Notes under the pieces: model-generated
Database searches by the model: none
What the model was told of the DNA's origin: nothing
What the model saw: only the letters and a program-made list of their open reading frames with translations
Made by a program: the position numbers and the translations under genes
Origin: CAYLGT01 sp964383465
GTDB lineage: Bacteria; Patescibacteriota; Saccharimonadia; Saccharimonadales; Saccharimonadaceae
NCBI GenBank assembly: GCA_964383465.1
Contig: CAYLGT010000003.1
Coordinates: 1-64,000 of the forward strand
DNA length: 64,000 nt
Direction: 5' to 3'
Shown: one piece after another, positions 17,217-24,537 of the stretch
How the letters are laid out: each line of letters opens with the position of its first letter
How positions within the stretch are numbered: position 1 is the stretch's first letter

Positions 17217-17477
17217 ATCATCGTCAGGTTCATCATCGCAATCACTGTCGGGGCTGGAGTCTGTGTACTCGCCGGCTTCGGCCTCGGAAAGCTGACAGAA
17301 GCCCTTGACCGTCTGACACCTCCGCCAGATGCTTCAACCTTGACACACCAGCTCATGTCCATAGCACAGGGTGGTGTCATCGTCATCGCGATGCTCGGCT
17401 TCCTCTCCCTTGTGGTAGCTGGCATGATGCGGGCCGAGAAATGGGTCAAGCAAGAAGACAAGCTGATCGACGAGTAG
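17217..17477 (+). CDS. Membrane protein fragment, 5' truncated
   Basis: The last 86 residues of a protein are visible. They contain two hydrophobic segments (about 1-26 and 48-68) separated by a polar loop, and a charged C-terminus. I do not recognise the family. The repeated leader/terminator element at 17533 follows its stop. Confidence 0.5.
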   Translation: MIVRFIIAITVGAGVCVLAGFGLGKLTEALDRLTPPPDASTLTHQLMSIAQGGVIVIAMLGFLSLVVAGMMRAEKWVKQEDKLIDE

Positions 17478-17532
17478 GGCTTGGGCTCATGTTGCGCCCA
17501 TGCACTACACCGTCGACACCGCTCACACAGAG

Positions 17533-17606
17533 AGAGGTTCAAGCCTCGAATCAACCCCCGCTACGACAAGTAGCAGCGCCGGATGATTCGGGGCTGTTAC
17601 TTTTTT
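17533..17606 (+). repeat. Leader/terminator element, copy A
   Basis: This 74-base element recurs at 18493-18569 with about 85-90% identity. It contains a small hairpin GAGG/CCTC, a second hairpin CTAC (17561-17564) with GTAG (17570-17573), and a terminator in which GTAGCAGC (17570-17577) pairs with GCTGTTAC (17593-17600) before six T. The GTAG is needed by both the second hairpin and the terminator, so the two compete. It lies before the three small membrane genes at 17692-18486. Confidence 0.7.
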
Positions 17607-17691
17607 GCGCTAAGGTAACTCAGATTGACTAAGTATGTAAATTTCATTATAATATGCATATACCTCTGCCCTAGTTTATAAGGGAGCGCAC

Positions 17692-17922
17692 ATGTTCATC
17701 TTTGTCGGCATCTTTGTCGGTATCAAGCTCGGACTAATGTTCGGGTCGGGTGTGTACGACGACACGCACAGCGTGGTTGCCGGCTTCATCGGTTTTGTTG
17801 TCGGCACAGTAGCATTCGGAAACATCACGATGCATCTCGGCGCTTTTGTCGATGGTATGGTTGACGTGTTCAGCTACAGGTCTGCACTCCGTGAGCTTGA
17901 GGGAAAGATCAATTACTACTGA
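17692..17922 (+). CDS. Small membrane protein, 76 residues
   Basis: The glycine-rich hydrophobic segments at about 1-21 and 26-50 suggest two membrane helices and a short charged tail. The family is not recognised. A clear AGGGAG site precedes the ATG. It is the first of three adjacent small membrane-protein genes that lie between two copies of a repeated leader element. Confidence 0.65.
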   Translation: MFIFVGIFVGIKLGLMFGSGVYDDTHSVVAGFIGFVVGTVAFGNITMHLGAFVDGMVDVFSYRSALRELEGKINYY

Positions 17923-17941
17923 CCTATCGAAAGGGAGCGAG

Positions 17942-18280
17942 ATGTCCATCGCGGTCTTGAAAGCCCTCGGGCTATATGCGGTCCTGGTTCTGGCTGGGTA
18001 CGTTGGGATCCTGGCTTATGTATCAGGCCTGCCCAACCTCTTCCCGTTCACCGTGATAAACGAGATGCCCGCAGATACCATGCCAGCATGGTATCTCCCG
18101 TTGGGCCGCGTGCTGTACGGTGCTACGGTTAGCTTGTGTGTCATCGCAATCAGCATGTATGCCTACGAGATCGCAGGCAAGCTCTATGCTATGTTGCGGG
18201 ATCGCATGCGAGACCACGTCGAAGTTGTTCCGCGACTTCGTGGCGAGTTGCGCGACACCCAGCGCAAGTACGACCTGTAG
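17942..18280 (+). CDS. Small membrane protein, 112 residues
   Basis: Two hydrophobic segments lie at about 5-28 and 58-82, with a basic helical tail of about 30 residues. The ATG at 17942 is chosen because AAGGGAG precedes it; a longer frame from 17846 overlaps the upstream gene. It starts 19 bases after the previous gene stops, in the same operon. The function is unknown. Confidence 0.65.
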   Translation: MSIAVLKALGLYAVLVLAGYVGILAYVSGLPNLFPFTVINEMPADTMPAWYLPLGRVLYGATVSLCVIAISMYAYEIAGKLYAMLRDRMRDHVEVVPRLRGELRDTQRKYDL

Positions 18281-18288
18281 GAGGCTGT

Positions 18289-18486
18289 ATGTTCCGCGCA
18301 CTCGCAGTGGTCACCGCCAGTATCACTATGGTGCTCGCGGCGGCTATCGTGGCCCTACCGGAAAGGCAAAGCCCAAGTGCTTTTCTGCTAGCGGTCGGGC
18401 TGGAGCTCTTCGCGATCGCACTGATACTACGAGGTATCACGCTGGACCGCCACATGAGCAGCCCGAAACCCAGACACCGCCGATGA
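18289..18486 (+). CDS. Small membrane protein, 65 residues
   Basis: Two hydrophobic segments (about 4-23 and 31-48) and a very basic C-terminus (SSPKPRHRR) are present. The start at 18289 follows a TAGGAGG site that overlaps the upstream stop codon, so translation is coupled. The stop codon is followed within 10 bases by copy B of the repeated leader element. The function is unknown. Confidence 0.6.
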   Translation: MFRALAVVTASITMVLAAAIVALPERQSPSAFLLAVGLELFAIALILRGITLDRHMSSPKPRHRR

Positions 18487-18492
18487 AACACC

Positions 18493-18569
18493 AGAGGTTC
18501 AAGCCTCGAGAACATCCACCACTACGACAAGTAGCAGCGCCGGATGATCTCGGGGCTGTTACTTTTTTT
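18493..18569 (+). repeat. Leader/terminator element, copy B
   Basis: This is the second copy of the element at 17533-17606. It keeps all three hairpins: CTAC (18522-18525) with GTAG (18531-18534), competing with GTAGCAGC (18531-18538) pairing to GCTGTTAC (18555-18562), then seven T. It ends the three-gene cluster and sits 17 bases before the start of the 90-residue membrane protein. Confidence 0.7.
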
Positions 18570-18586
18570 GATATACTCAAGCCAAC

Positions 18587-18859
18587 ATGGATAAGAGTAA
18601 AGCTATACGCATCGTCATGGCCGTCATGCTTGTTGTATACGGTATTTTTCAATTTTTCTTGCTACGCATACTTGTCGCTTTCACGACCTCCATACCAGGT
18701 ATGCTCGATCTACTTTTCGGCCTAACGATTGCCCTCGTACCTTTTGCTGGCGCATATATGCTACTGTCACAAAACCCCGTCCTCAGGCGAATCGGCTACG
18801 GGATCTTCGGCATCTTCGCACTCTTTTGGGCGGTGCTGTACTCGATATACTCGTCATAA
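18587..18859 (+). CDS. Small membrane protein, 90 residues
   Basis: Three hydrophobic segments at about 7-27, 37-61 and 67-88 fill most of the protein. No family is recognised. TATACT lies 9 bases before the ATG, so it probably has its own leaderless promoter just after the terminator of copy B. Confidence 0.68.
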   Translation: MDKSKAIRIVMAVMLVVYGIFQFFLLRILVAFTTSIPGMLDLLFGLTIALVPFAGAYMLLSQNPVLRRIGYGIFGIFALFWAVLYSIYSS

Positions 18860-18968
18860 ACGGAGTATACTAGTGCTAGTAGGCAAAGGAGATCATAGAA
18901 CTATCATGTTGAGCTAGCATCCAATAACTGACACACGTCAACGTTTAGAGATAAACGAAAGGATGCCT

Positions 18969-19028
18969 ATGGCCCACGGTAAAGACCGGCCAAAGCGTGA
19001 GCTCAAAAAGCCGAAGAAACCACGCTAA
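18969..19028 (+). CDS. Very small basic protein, 19 residues
   Basis: The frame reads MAHGKDRPKRELKKPKKPR and stops. An AAAGGA site lies 5 bases upstream, a TATACT promoter candidate lies about 100 bases upstream (near 18866), and a strong terminator follows 7 bases after the stop. I remember similar tiny Lys/Pro-rich proteins with a G-x-D-R-P-K-K-E pattern from many bacteria. The role is unknown; nucleic-acid binding is a guess from its charge. Confidence 0.7.
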   Translation: MAHGKDRPKRELKKPKKPR

Positions 19029-19035
19029 ATCTAAA

Positions 19036-19063
19036 ACCGAGCGAGTGCCTACTCTCGCTCGGT
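19036..19063. terminator. Bidirectional terminator
   Basis: ACCGAGCGAG (19036-19045) pairs with CTCGCTCGGT (19054-19063). T-rich sequence follows on both strands, so it can end both the 19-residue gene and the convergent gene at 19079. Confidence 0.85.
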
Positions 19064-19078
19064 TCTTTGTTTCCGGTA

Positions 19079-19381
19079 CTAGGAGTTGGTCTGCTGACGT
19101 AGATGTTGACCAGTTCCCGTACCGTCACAGTTGTGCGTTGGGTCAGAAGCGCGTGTAGCAGTGTTGATACCTTGGCCTCCACCCATACCTGCTCCACTTC
19201 GTGTTTGGGTTTGAGTGGTACCTCCAGTACTAGCGCCTGTCCCCGTTCCATCGCACTCGTGCGTGGTCTGTGCCTGGTTTTGGGTGCGACCACCCATAGC
19301 GTTTGCAGCAACTGGCGTCAGTGCTATCGCACCAACCGCAGCGGCGGCAACCAGAGAACTATATATGACAAATTTACCCAT
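19079..19381 (-). CDS. Small exported protein with a repeated CDGTGTG motif
   Basis: The 100-residue protein has a signal peptide (about 1-28, cleavage after AANA). The mature part is Gly/Thr/Gln-rich and carries HECDGTGTG and HNCDGTGTG about 42 residues apart, each with one cysteine next to His/Asp. Metal binding or a disulphide between the two are possible roles, but neither is shown. A good AAAGGAGT site precedes the ATG. It lies just downstream of the ECF sigma operon. Confidence 0.7.
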   Translation of the reverse strand: MGKFVIYSSLVAAAAVGAIALTPVAANAMGGRTQNQAQTTHECDGTGTGASTGGTTQTQTRSGAGMGGGQGINTATRASDPTHNCDGTGTGQHLRQQTNS

Positions 19382-19448
19382 ATACGTGACTCCTTTTCTT
19401 CATAGGTTTCATCTGCATATGTAATACGCCTGAGACGGCTAAACTATT

Positions 19449-19925
19449 TCACTGTAGGTGGTGTAGACCACGTCCCGGTGCAGACTGCTGGAACTCGCGA
19501 TGCAATGTTTCGTCGGGATGACCAACCCCTGCATAAGAGAGTGCAACACCAACCAGCATACTGACGATGACGAGAAAACCTACGATCGAGCTAAATGAGC
19601 GACGATACAGACGAGTGTTGCGTCGAGCGAGCCACACCGTACCGGCAACGAGAAGGAGTGCTACGACGAGCAGCCACCATGGAAATTCTGCGAGCGCCGA
19701 GGCGAGATTTGCTTTCGCGCCATAGGCTGGAGTATCTGCTGTCTGGATACGAACTATATAGGTAAAGATACTTGTCGTATACGCAAGCAAAAGCCCTGAC
19801 GCTAAGCTCGCAGCTCCAACCGCAAACGACATGAGAGTGAAGTAAACTCGTGGCCGCATAGAAACCTTTCCGCTGCCTATACGAGCCATAACTGCGCTAC
19901 GCATCGATGAATCCTGTCGTTTCAT
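19449..19925 (-). CDS. Membrane protein coupled to the ECF sigma factor
   Basis: The 158-residue protein has three hydrophobic segments (about 27-50, 76-97, 109-131), a basic N-terminus and a C-terminal tail. Its ATG overlaps the sigma factor stop by four bases. Position suggests an anti-sigma factor or membrane sensor, but I see no zinc-finger HxxxCxxC motif, so the role is inferred from context only. Confidence 0.62.
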   Translation of the reverse strand: MKRQDSSMRSAVMARIGSGKVSMRPRVYFTLMSFAVGAASLASGLLLAYTTSIFTYIVRIQTADTPAYGAKANLASALAEFPWWLLVVALLLVAGTVWLARRNTRLYRRSFSSIVGFLVIVSMLVGVALSYAGVGHPDETLHREFQQSAPGRGLHHLQ

Positions 19926-20482
19926 AGGGTGACTCCTTTCTCCTCACATAGTTGCCTGAGTTTGGTTTTTCCACGCAGCGCCCATACCCCGACTGTCGAA
20001 GCCGGCACATGAAGCACGTCAGCGATTTCGTCGTATTTCATACCTTCGTAAAACTGGAGCATGAGAACCTCGCGGTAACGGGCGTCGAGTTTGTCGAGAC
20101 AGATGTTCATGCGATCTCGCAAAATAGCACGATCGATCTGGCGGATAATGGTTGACTCAGGCGTTGTGTCGTCGAGCGTCTCCACTTCCGTGTCGTGGTC
20201 GAGGTGTTTTTCATGACGGACATAGGTCATGGCCTCGTTGTGGGCGATGCGATAAATCCAGGAAGAAAATTTGTATTTGTCGTTAAAGCCACGTAAGTTC
20301 CGATAGGCCTTTATAAATGCTTCCTGCACGACGTCCTGGGCGGCTGTTTGGTCATGAATGAGATAGACGACGTATCGAACGAGTTTGGTCTCATACCGAT
20401 CCACAAGCTCACCGAAGCGCTCCTGGTCACCCGCCACTATGGCGGTCACGAGTTCGCTGTCGGTGAGCTGAGGTCCTGGCAT
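19922..20482 (-). CDS. ECF-type RNA polymerase sigma factor
   Basis: The 186-residue protein has sigma region 2 (about 22-90, with QDVVQEAFIKAYRNL and FSSWIYRIAHNEA) and region 4 (about 130-180, with LMLQFYEGMKYDEIADVL and a helix-turn-helix ending in STVGVWALRGKTKLRQL). It directs polymerase to specific promoters in response to a signal. It starts 12 bases after the DUF2202 gene ends and overlaps the membrane protein gene, so the three form an operon. TAAGAT just before its ATG could give an internal leaderless start. Confidence 0.92.
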   Translation of the reverse strand: MPGPQLTDSELVTAIVAGDQERFGELVDRYETKLVRYVVYLIHDQTAAQDVVQEAFIKAYRNLRGFNDKYKFSSWIYRIAHNEAMTYVRHEKHLDHDTEVETLDDTTPESTIIRQIDRAILRDRMNICLDKLDARYREVLMLQFYEGMKYDEIADVLHVPASTVGVWALRGKTKLRQLCEEKGVTL

Positions 20483-20494
20483 GCTACTTCGATC

Positions 20495-21145
20495 TTATCC
20501 TAGTTGGCGGCTAAATGCTCGCAGGTGGTTTTCTGACCCCTTGCGCAGGTTCTGTAGCGTCGTCACAACGTCCGAGCTGTCACTACCAAACAGCTTTAGG
20601 TCTTTGTCGATGTCAGCGATGTCGGTCTCTTCGATGAGCTTGCCAACTTCATAGGCATCCTGAGCGCTTTTGTTACCCTTTTCCATGAGCGTGTCGTAGA
20701 GCTTTTGTATGTCAGCGTTTTTGAACACTCCATTTTCGCTACTGCGTGGGTCCTCTATATTTCGCGCCTCCAAAAGTGCAAGTAGTGCATCTCCGTGTCG
20801 CGTCTCGCTTTTAGAGATGTTGTCGAAGACTCGAGCACCATACTTGTCATACAAGTTTACGTACACGTCATCCGCAAGCTTCTCCTCTTCTATAAGGAAC
20901 AATAGTTTATCAGTTTGTTCCTGTGAGAGGTCGGTAGAAAGTGGCGTAACCGCTTGGCCTTCTTCATGCTGCGTTCCCGCACTTGCGTTGCCATTTCCCA
21001 TGTGGTTGCCATAGGCGAGCGAAGCGTTTGACTGCTCCGCCTCGCGGCCCCAAGCGAACCCTGCGTACACACTACCAGCGAGTATGAGCACACCAGCGAT
21101 ACTAAGCGCCACTATCTGACCTTTTCGGTTTTTGAAAAATTTCAT
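20495..21145 (-). CDS. Exported DUF2202 (ferritin-like) protein
   Basis: The 216-residue protein has an N-terminal membrane/signal segment (about 10-30). A DUF2202 domain follows, with EEEKLADDVY, ISKSETRHGDALLALL, IEETDI and GSENHLRAF. The spacing of Glu and His resembles a ferritin-like four-helix fold, suggesting metal or redox chemistry outside the membrane. It heads the ECF sigma operon. A small inverted repeat TATTAC/GTAATA at 21159-21174 overlaps its promoter region, and an AGGAG site precedes the ATG. Confidence 0.85.
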   Translation of the reverse strand: MKFFKNRKGQIVALSIAGVLILAGSVYAGFAWGREAEQSNASLAYGNHMGNGNASAGTQHEEGQAVTPLSTDLSQEQTDKLLFLIEEEKLADDVYVNLYDKYGARVFDNISKSETRHGDALLALLEARNIEDPRSSENGVFKNADIQKLYDTLMEKGNKSAQDAYEVGKLIEETDIADIDKDLKLFGSDSSDVVTTLQNLRKGSENHLRAFSRQLG

Positions 21146-21210
21146 AGATTCTCCTAGTTATTACACGAGTAATACGTCCGAATGCTGAGAATTATTTCAA
21201 AGAAAAACAA

Positions 21211-21244
21211 ACAACCGAGCGGACACCTAGTCTCGCTCGGTTGT
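21211..21244. terminator. Rho-independent terminator
   Basis: ACAACCGAGCG (21211-21221) pairs with CGCTCGGTTGT (21234-21244). On the minus strand TTGTTTTT follows, which suits the small gene ending at 21260. Confidence 0.85.
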
Positions 21245-21259
21245 TTTGTGACCAAGTCT

Positions 21260-21406
21260 TTATCGTTTTTTATTTTTTCGTGTTCTCATAAACTCCTTCA
21301 TTCGTTTGGCGAGGATGGTGTCAATCTTCTCCACCACGTGGTCGGTAGGTGGGGTTTCGAGATACTTCATCCAGTCAGGAGTTTCTACCATTTCTACAGT
21401 TTGCAT
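21260..21406 (-). CDS. Small hypothetical protein, 48 residues
   Basis: The start at 21406 gives MQTVEMVETPDWMKYLETPP and a basic C-terminus ending RTRKNKKR. A CGGAGA site lies 6 bases upstream; the longer frame from 21445 has no such site. The protein is soluble and probably helical, and I recognise no family. It has its own terminator at 21211-21244. Confidence 0.6.
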   Translation of the reverse strand: MQTVEMVETPDWMKYLETPPTDHVVEKIDTILAKRMKEFMRTRKNKKR

Positions 21407-21479
21407 AGTTTTTCTCCGAATCTTTACGATATAAAAAGATATCAACTAAAACTAAATTTCAGCTGAAACGGATTTTAGA

Positions 21480-21643
21480 AAAACTGGTTGTCTGCTAGGA
21501 GCTCAAGGGCCGTTACCCGTAACCTCTACAGATGAAACCGATGTGAGACACACAGGGACCGAAGTGTGATTGCCTGAGATTGCTTGTATAAGCTCACGTG
21601 CGATGACCCGGAGGTTCATACTCGCGTAGCTACCCTAAGTATA
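21480..21643 (-). ncRNA. Possible structured RNA, minus strand
   Basis: This 280-base stretch (21407-21685) has no convincing reading frame. On the minus strand a TATACT box (21643-21638) is followed by sequence able to form several stems: an outer AACCTC/GAGGTT pair, CACAC/GTGTG with a 10-base loop, GTTAC/GTAAC with a 2-base loop, and a T-run near 21480. I cannot match it to tmRNA, RNase P, SRP or 6S RNA. It may be a small RNA or simply the leader of the gene at 21406. Confidence 0.3.
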
Positions 21644-21685
21644 CGCCGCAAATTTCGCCACGTGAATCGTCTAAAATACAACTAC

Positions 21686-21874
21686 CTACTTGGTCTTCAG
21701 GTACTTACCGGCGACGCTAAGTGCAAACGACGGGAGGATGATAAACACCGTCGAAAGCAGGAGCTTAGACAGCAAGCTTTCTTTGTTGGTGGGGTCAAAA
21801 AATACCATCGAGATACCCAGGACACCAAACGCGACCGAAGCGACCATAAATACTTTTGTTGCTAGTTTTTGCAT
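21686..21874 (-). CDS. Small membrane protein, 62 residues
   Basis: Two hydrophobic segments (about 7-26 and 34-55) make a membrane hairpin of unknown function. The ATG is the last base triplet before the N gap. The same 55 bases, start codon included, recur after the gap and are there preceded by TATACT 7 bases upstream. The most economical reading is that the gap is false and the gene starts behind that leaderless promoter. Confidence 0.65.
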   Translation of the reverse strand: MQKLATKVFMVASVAFGVLGISMVFFDPTNKESLLSKLLLSTVFIILPSFALSVAGKYLKTK

Positions 21875-21974
21875 NNNNNNNNNNNNNNNNNNNNNNNNNN
21901 NNNNNNNNNNNNNNNNNNNNNNNNNNNNNNNNNNNNNNNNNNNNNNNNNNNNNNNNNNNNNNNNNNNNNNNNNN
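21875..21974. other. Scaffold gap of 100 N, probably spurious
   Basis: Bases 21820-21874 before the gap are identical to 21975-22029 after it, 55 of 55. Such an exact overlap at contig ends is what a de Bruijn assembler leaves at a k-mer of this size. The two contigs very likely overlap, so the real sequence should be about 155 bases shorter here. Confidence 0.85.
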
Positions 21975-22029
21975 GGACACCAAACGCGACCGAAGCGACC
22001 ATAAATACTTTTGTTGCTAGTTTTTGCAT
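21975..22029. repeat. 55-base exact copy of the contig end at 21820-21874
   Basis: This is an assembly overlap rather than a biological repeat, for the reasons given under the gap. It contains the first 55 bases of the 62-residue membrane protein gene. Confidence 0.85.
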
Positions 22030-22046
22030 GACTATAAGTATACTCC

Positions 22047-22667
22047 TTAGTTAAATTGGAATGACTCTACCATCTGTATAAAGCTATTTTCACTCTCCTG
22101 GCTCGTGTCGTAGTCGCCTAGCCCTTCTGGCCAGCGATTATAAACTGCAATCAATACACCACTCTCAATTTCTATATAGTAAGTTGTTGTTTTAAAGCCT
22201 GCTTCACGTAGCTCATCACCGTTCGAGACATCGACGTATTTCTTTGCTGATTTGCCGCTAATCGTTAGTGTCTCTGCAGGAGCGTTACCTTCATACCTGC
22301 TCCCGGCCGGGAGTAATCCTACGTATATCTGTGGAGGAAAATCTGTCCCCGCTCCACACAGCACCGATTCACCCTCGCCGCGGCCCAAGCCTCGATCATC
22401 ACTGGCCATGTACAATGTCTTTTCTCTCTGATCACAGCGTAATGTTACCCAGTTCCTTGGGTAGGTGAGCGTCACGCCAAGAACTGTGTCATTTAGAATG
22501 TTCATGCCCGTATCGTTTGTTTGGGTACCAGTTTTTGCAGCGGGGGCAGCGATCCTCTGGGGCCTCAAGCTGGGCGAGTCCTGTGACAAATAATTCCAGA
22601 GTAGAAGACTTCCGCAAAAAACAACTATCACGACTCCAGACGCAATCAAAAGAGATTTTTTACTCAT
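22047..22667 (-). CDS. Membrane-anchored exported protein, 206 residues
   Basis: The protein has one N-terminal membrane segment (about 5-27), a short polar linker and a globular extracytoplasmic domain of about 150 residues with the pattern VLGVTLTYPRNWVTLRCD and a closing SFIQMVESFQFN. This pattern resembles the PsbP-like/lipoprotein domains often found in CPR and Gram-positive secreted proteins. Two cysteines could form a disulphide. The function is unknown. Confidence 0.7.
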   Translation of the reverse strand: MSKKSLLIASGVVIVVFCGSLLLWNYLSQDSPSLRPQRIAAPAAKTGTQTNDTGMNILNDTVLGVTLTYPRNWVTLRCDQREKTLYMASDDRGLGRGEGESVLCGAGTDFPPQIYVGLLPAGSRYEGNAPAETLTISGKSAKKYVDVSNGDELREAGFKTTTYYIEIESGVLIAVYNRWPEGLGDYDTSQESENSFIQMVESFQFN

Positions 22668-22724
22668 GACCTTATGATAACAGCTTTAAGGTGTCTGAAT
22701 TTTTGCATATTCTACACGTGTGCT

Positions 22725-23225
22725 TTAGAGTTTGCGACTGTCATAGGCCCAGTGCAACAAGGCTTGGCGCTGGCGGCGTCGACAAGTGAGGTCTCCTGGG
22801 TGACAAAAAGCTTTCACCTGCCCGACATGTCGCGTCATGTTTTTCCAACGCTTGATCTGACGTGCATCTTCTTCGGCTATTCGCCTGCCCATGTAATAGC
22901 GACAGTACCATTGAAACCAACCCCTGGGGTCATCATGGTATATCCAACCCTTTCGAATCCATTCTTCTCGTGTCTGACTGGCGTCGATCTCAAAGAAATT
23001 CATACGTGGATCATGAACTGCCGAGATGCGATCTCCGGAAAACCATTCTGCAGGAAACTCCTGTTGAAAACCTTCGAAATAGTGGCCGCCAAAAACTCCG
23101 AGATCAAGCATCTCTTTTGGTGTTAACTCTGGTTTGAACTCCGGGTCAAAGTTTTTACCCATAGGCTCAGATAGGTCATATGAATACTTCTGGAGATTGT
23201 CGTCGACGTGAATAGTTCGCGGCAT
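22725..23225 (-). CDS. Conserved hypothetical protein, 166 residues
   Basis: This soluble protein is rich in Trp, Tyr and Arg, with a striking core GWFQWYCRYYMGRR near residue 105. I recall proteins with the same core from bacteria, algae and fungi, all without a known function. It starts four bases after the stop of aspS, so the two are co-transcribed; whether this reflects a link to translation is not known. The Shine-Dalgarno is weak, consistent with coupled translation. Confidence 0.75.
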   Translation of the reverse strand: MPRTIHVDDNLQKYSYDLSEPMGKNFDPEFKPELTPKEMLDLGVFGGHYFEGFQQEFPAEWFSGDRISAVHDPRMNFFEIDASQTREEWIRKGWIYHDDPRGWFQWYCRYYMGRRIAEEDARQIKRWKNMTRHVGQVKAFCHPGDLTCRRRQRQALLHWAYDSRKL

Positions 23226-23229
23226 ATAG

Positions 23230-24537
23230 CTACGGAGTTAAACGGTTCATGTCGCGTGGGAACAGTGTCGCTTCTTTAACGTTGCCAAGCCCAATGGTTT
23301 TTTGAACCAAACGATCAACCCCAAAGCCACATCCACCGTGCTGTGGCAAGCCAAAACGAAACGCCTGCAGGTAGTACTTGAAGCCTTCATGCGTGACGTC
23401 GAGCCCGGCATTTGTCATCTGCTCGATCATCTTTTCGTAGTTGTTTTCTCGAAGTGGAACGGTGGCGATTTCGAGACCTCGAAACAGCAGGTCACCCCAG
23501 GCAACGGTGCCATCATCTTTGAATTTATGGTAGAACTTACCCGCTTCAGCTGGAAAATCTACCGCGTAGACCAAGTCACTACCTAGATTTTTGCGAGCAT
23601 GGTCAGCGATCCATCGCTCTTCGTCAGGTATAAGATCCTTTTCGGCGGTCGTATCAGTACCGGTCGCTTTGGTATACATGTCGTGAATCTCGGCAATCGT
23701 AAAGCGAGGCACCTGGCCGTCAGCAAGTTTGAGCTCGGGAGCGTTGAGGCTGCGTAGATCATCGGCATGTTCGTCATAGACACGACTTAGTACCGATTTG
23801 GTCATGTCGGCTACCATGTCGAGCACCTCGTCATGCGACTCAACAAATCCCATCTCGATGTCGAGCATAGTAAGTTCGGTCAGGTGGCGAGTCGTGGCGC
23901 TCGGCTCTGCTCGGTAACTGTGGTTTATCTCAAATACACGTTCAAACGCGCCGACCATGATCTGCTTGTAAAACTGTGGACTCTGGGCCAGTGTGGCGGT
24001 TTTGCCGAAATAGTCGAGCTTGAAAACTTCCGCCCCGCCTTCGGTTGCTTCAGCGAGAAACTTAGGGGTATCGATTTCGATAAATTCGTTTTGCTGGAGG
24101 AATTCTCGGAGATAACGAGTTAGACTGGAGCGAACTTTGAAAATCTTCTGTTCGTTGAGATTACGCAGGTTCAGTACACGGTACTCAAACAAACTGTCGA
24201 GGTTTTCGGATTTGTGAGGGATTGGTTTGTCGATCTCGATCGGAGGCTCGTCAGTAACCGGAACATCGACTTCGATAGTTACATCATGCAGCTCGACACC
24301 GCCAGGCGCACGCTCATCTGCAACGACAGTGCCGGTAAACTTTACGACGGTACCGATCTGTAGACCGCGCAGCTTCTCGAGCTCATCTTTGTTGTCGACG
24401 AGGCTCTGCGCCAAGCCGCTTCGGTCACGGACCGTTAAAAAGTTGAGGCCACCCAAGAGGCGCTTTTTGTGAAGCCAGCCATGGATGGTGACTTGTGAGT
24501 CTATGTGGTCTTTTAATTCTCGTACTAGGGTTCTCAT
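23230..24537 (-). CDS. aspS: Aspartyl-tRNA synthetase, archaeal type
   Basis: The 435-residue enzyme charges tRNA with aspartate. It has the OB-fold anticodon domain (about 1-105), motif 2 FEINHSYRAEPSATTRHLTE near residue 205, and motif 3 GCGFGVDRLVQ near residue 403. It lacks the GAD insertion of the ordinary bacterial enzyme (about 590 residues), so it is the short archaeal/eukaryotic form. Such enzymes are often non-discriminating and also charge tRNA-Asn for the GatCAB route. It overlaps the upstream CBS gene by four bases. Confidence 0.93.
   Translation of the reverse strand: MRTLVRELKDHIDSQVTIHGWLHKKRLLGGLNFLTVRDRSGLAQSLVDNKDELEKLRGLQIGTVVKFTGTVVADERAPGGVELHDVTIEVDVPVTDEPPIEIDKPIPHKSENLDSLFEYRVLNLRNLNEQKIFKVRSSLTRYLREFLQQNEFIEIDTPKFLAEATEGGAEVFKLDYFGKTATLAQSPQFYKQIMVGAFERVFEINHSYRAEPSATTRHLTELTMLDIEMGFVESHDEVLDMVADMTKSVLSRVYDEHADDLRSLNAPELKLADGQVPRFTIAEIHDMYTKATGTDTTAEKDLIPDEERWIADHARKNLGSDLVYAVDFPAEAGKFYHKFKDDGTVAWGDLLFRGLEIATVPLRENNYEKMIEQMTNAGLDVTHEGFKYYLQAFRFGLPQHGGCGFGVDRLVQKTIGLGNVKEATLFPRDMNRLTP

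Noticed and set aside
17217..18486. Integrated phage or conjugative element
   Set aside because: The small membrane genes are flanked by repeats, but no integrase, transposase or structural phage gene is visible near them.
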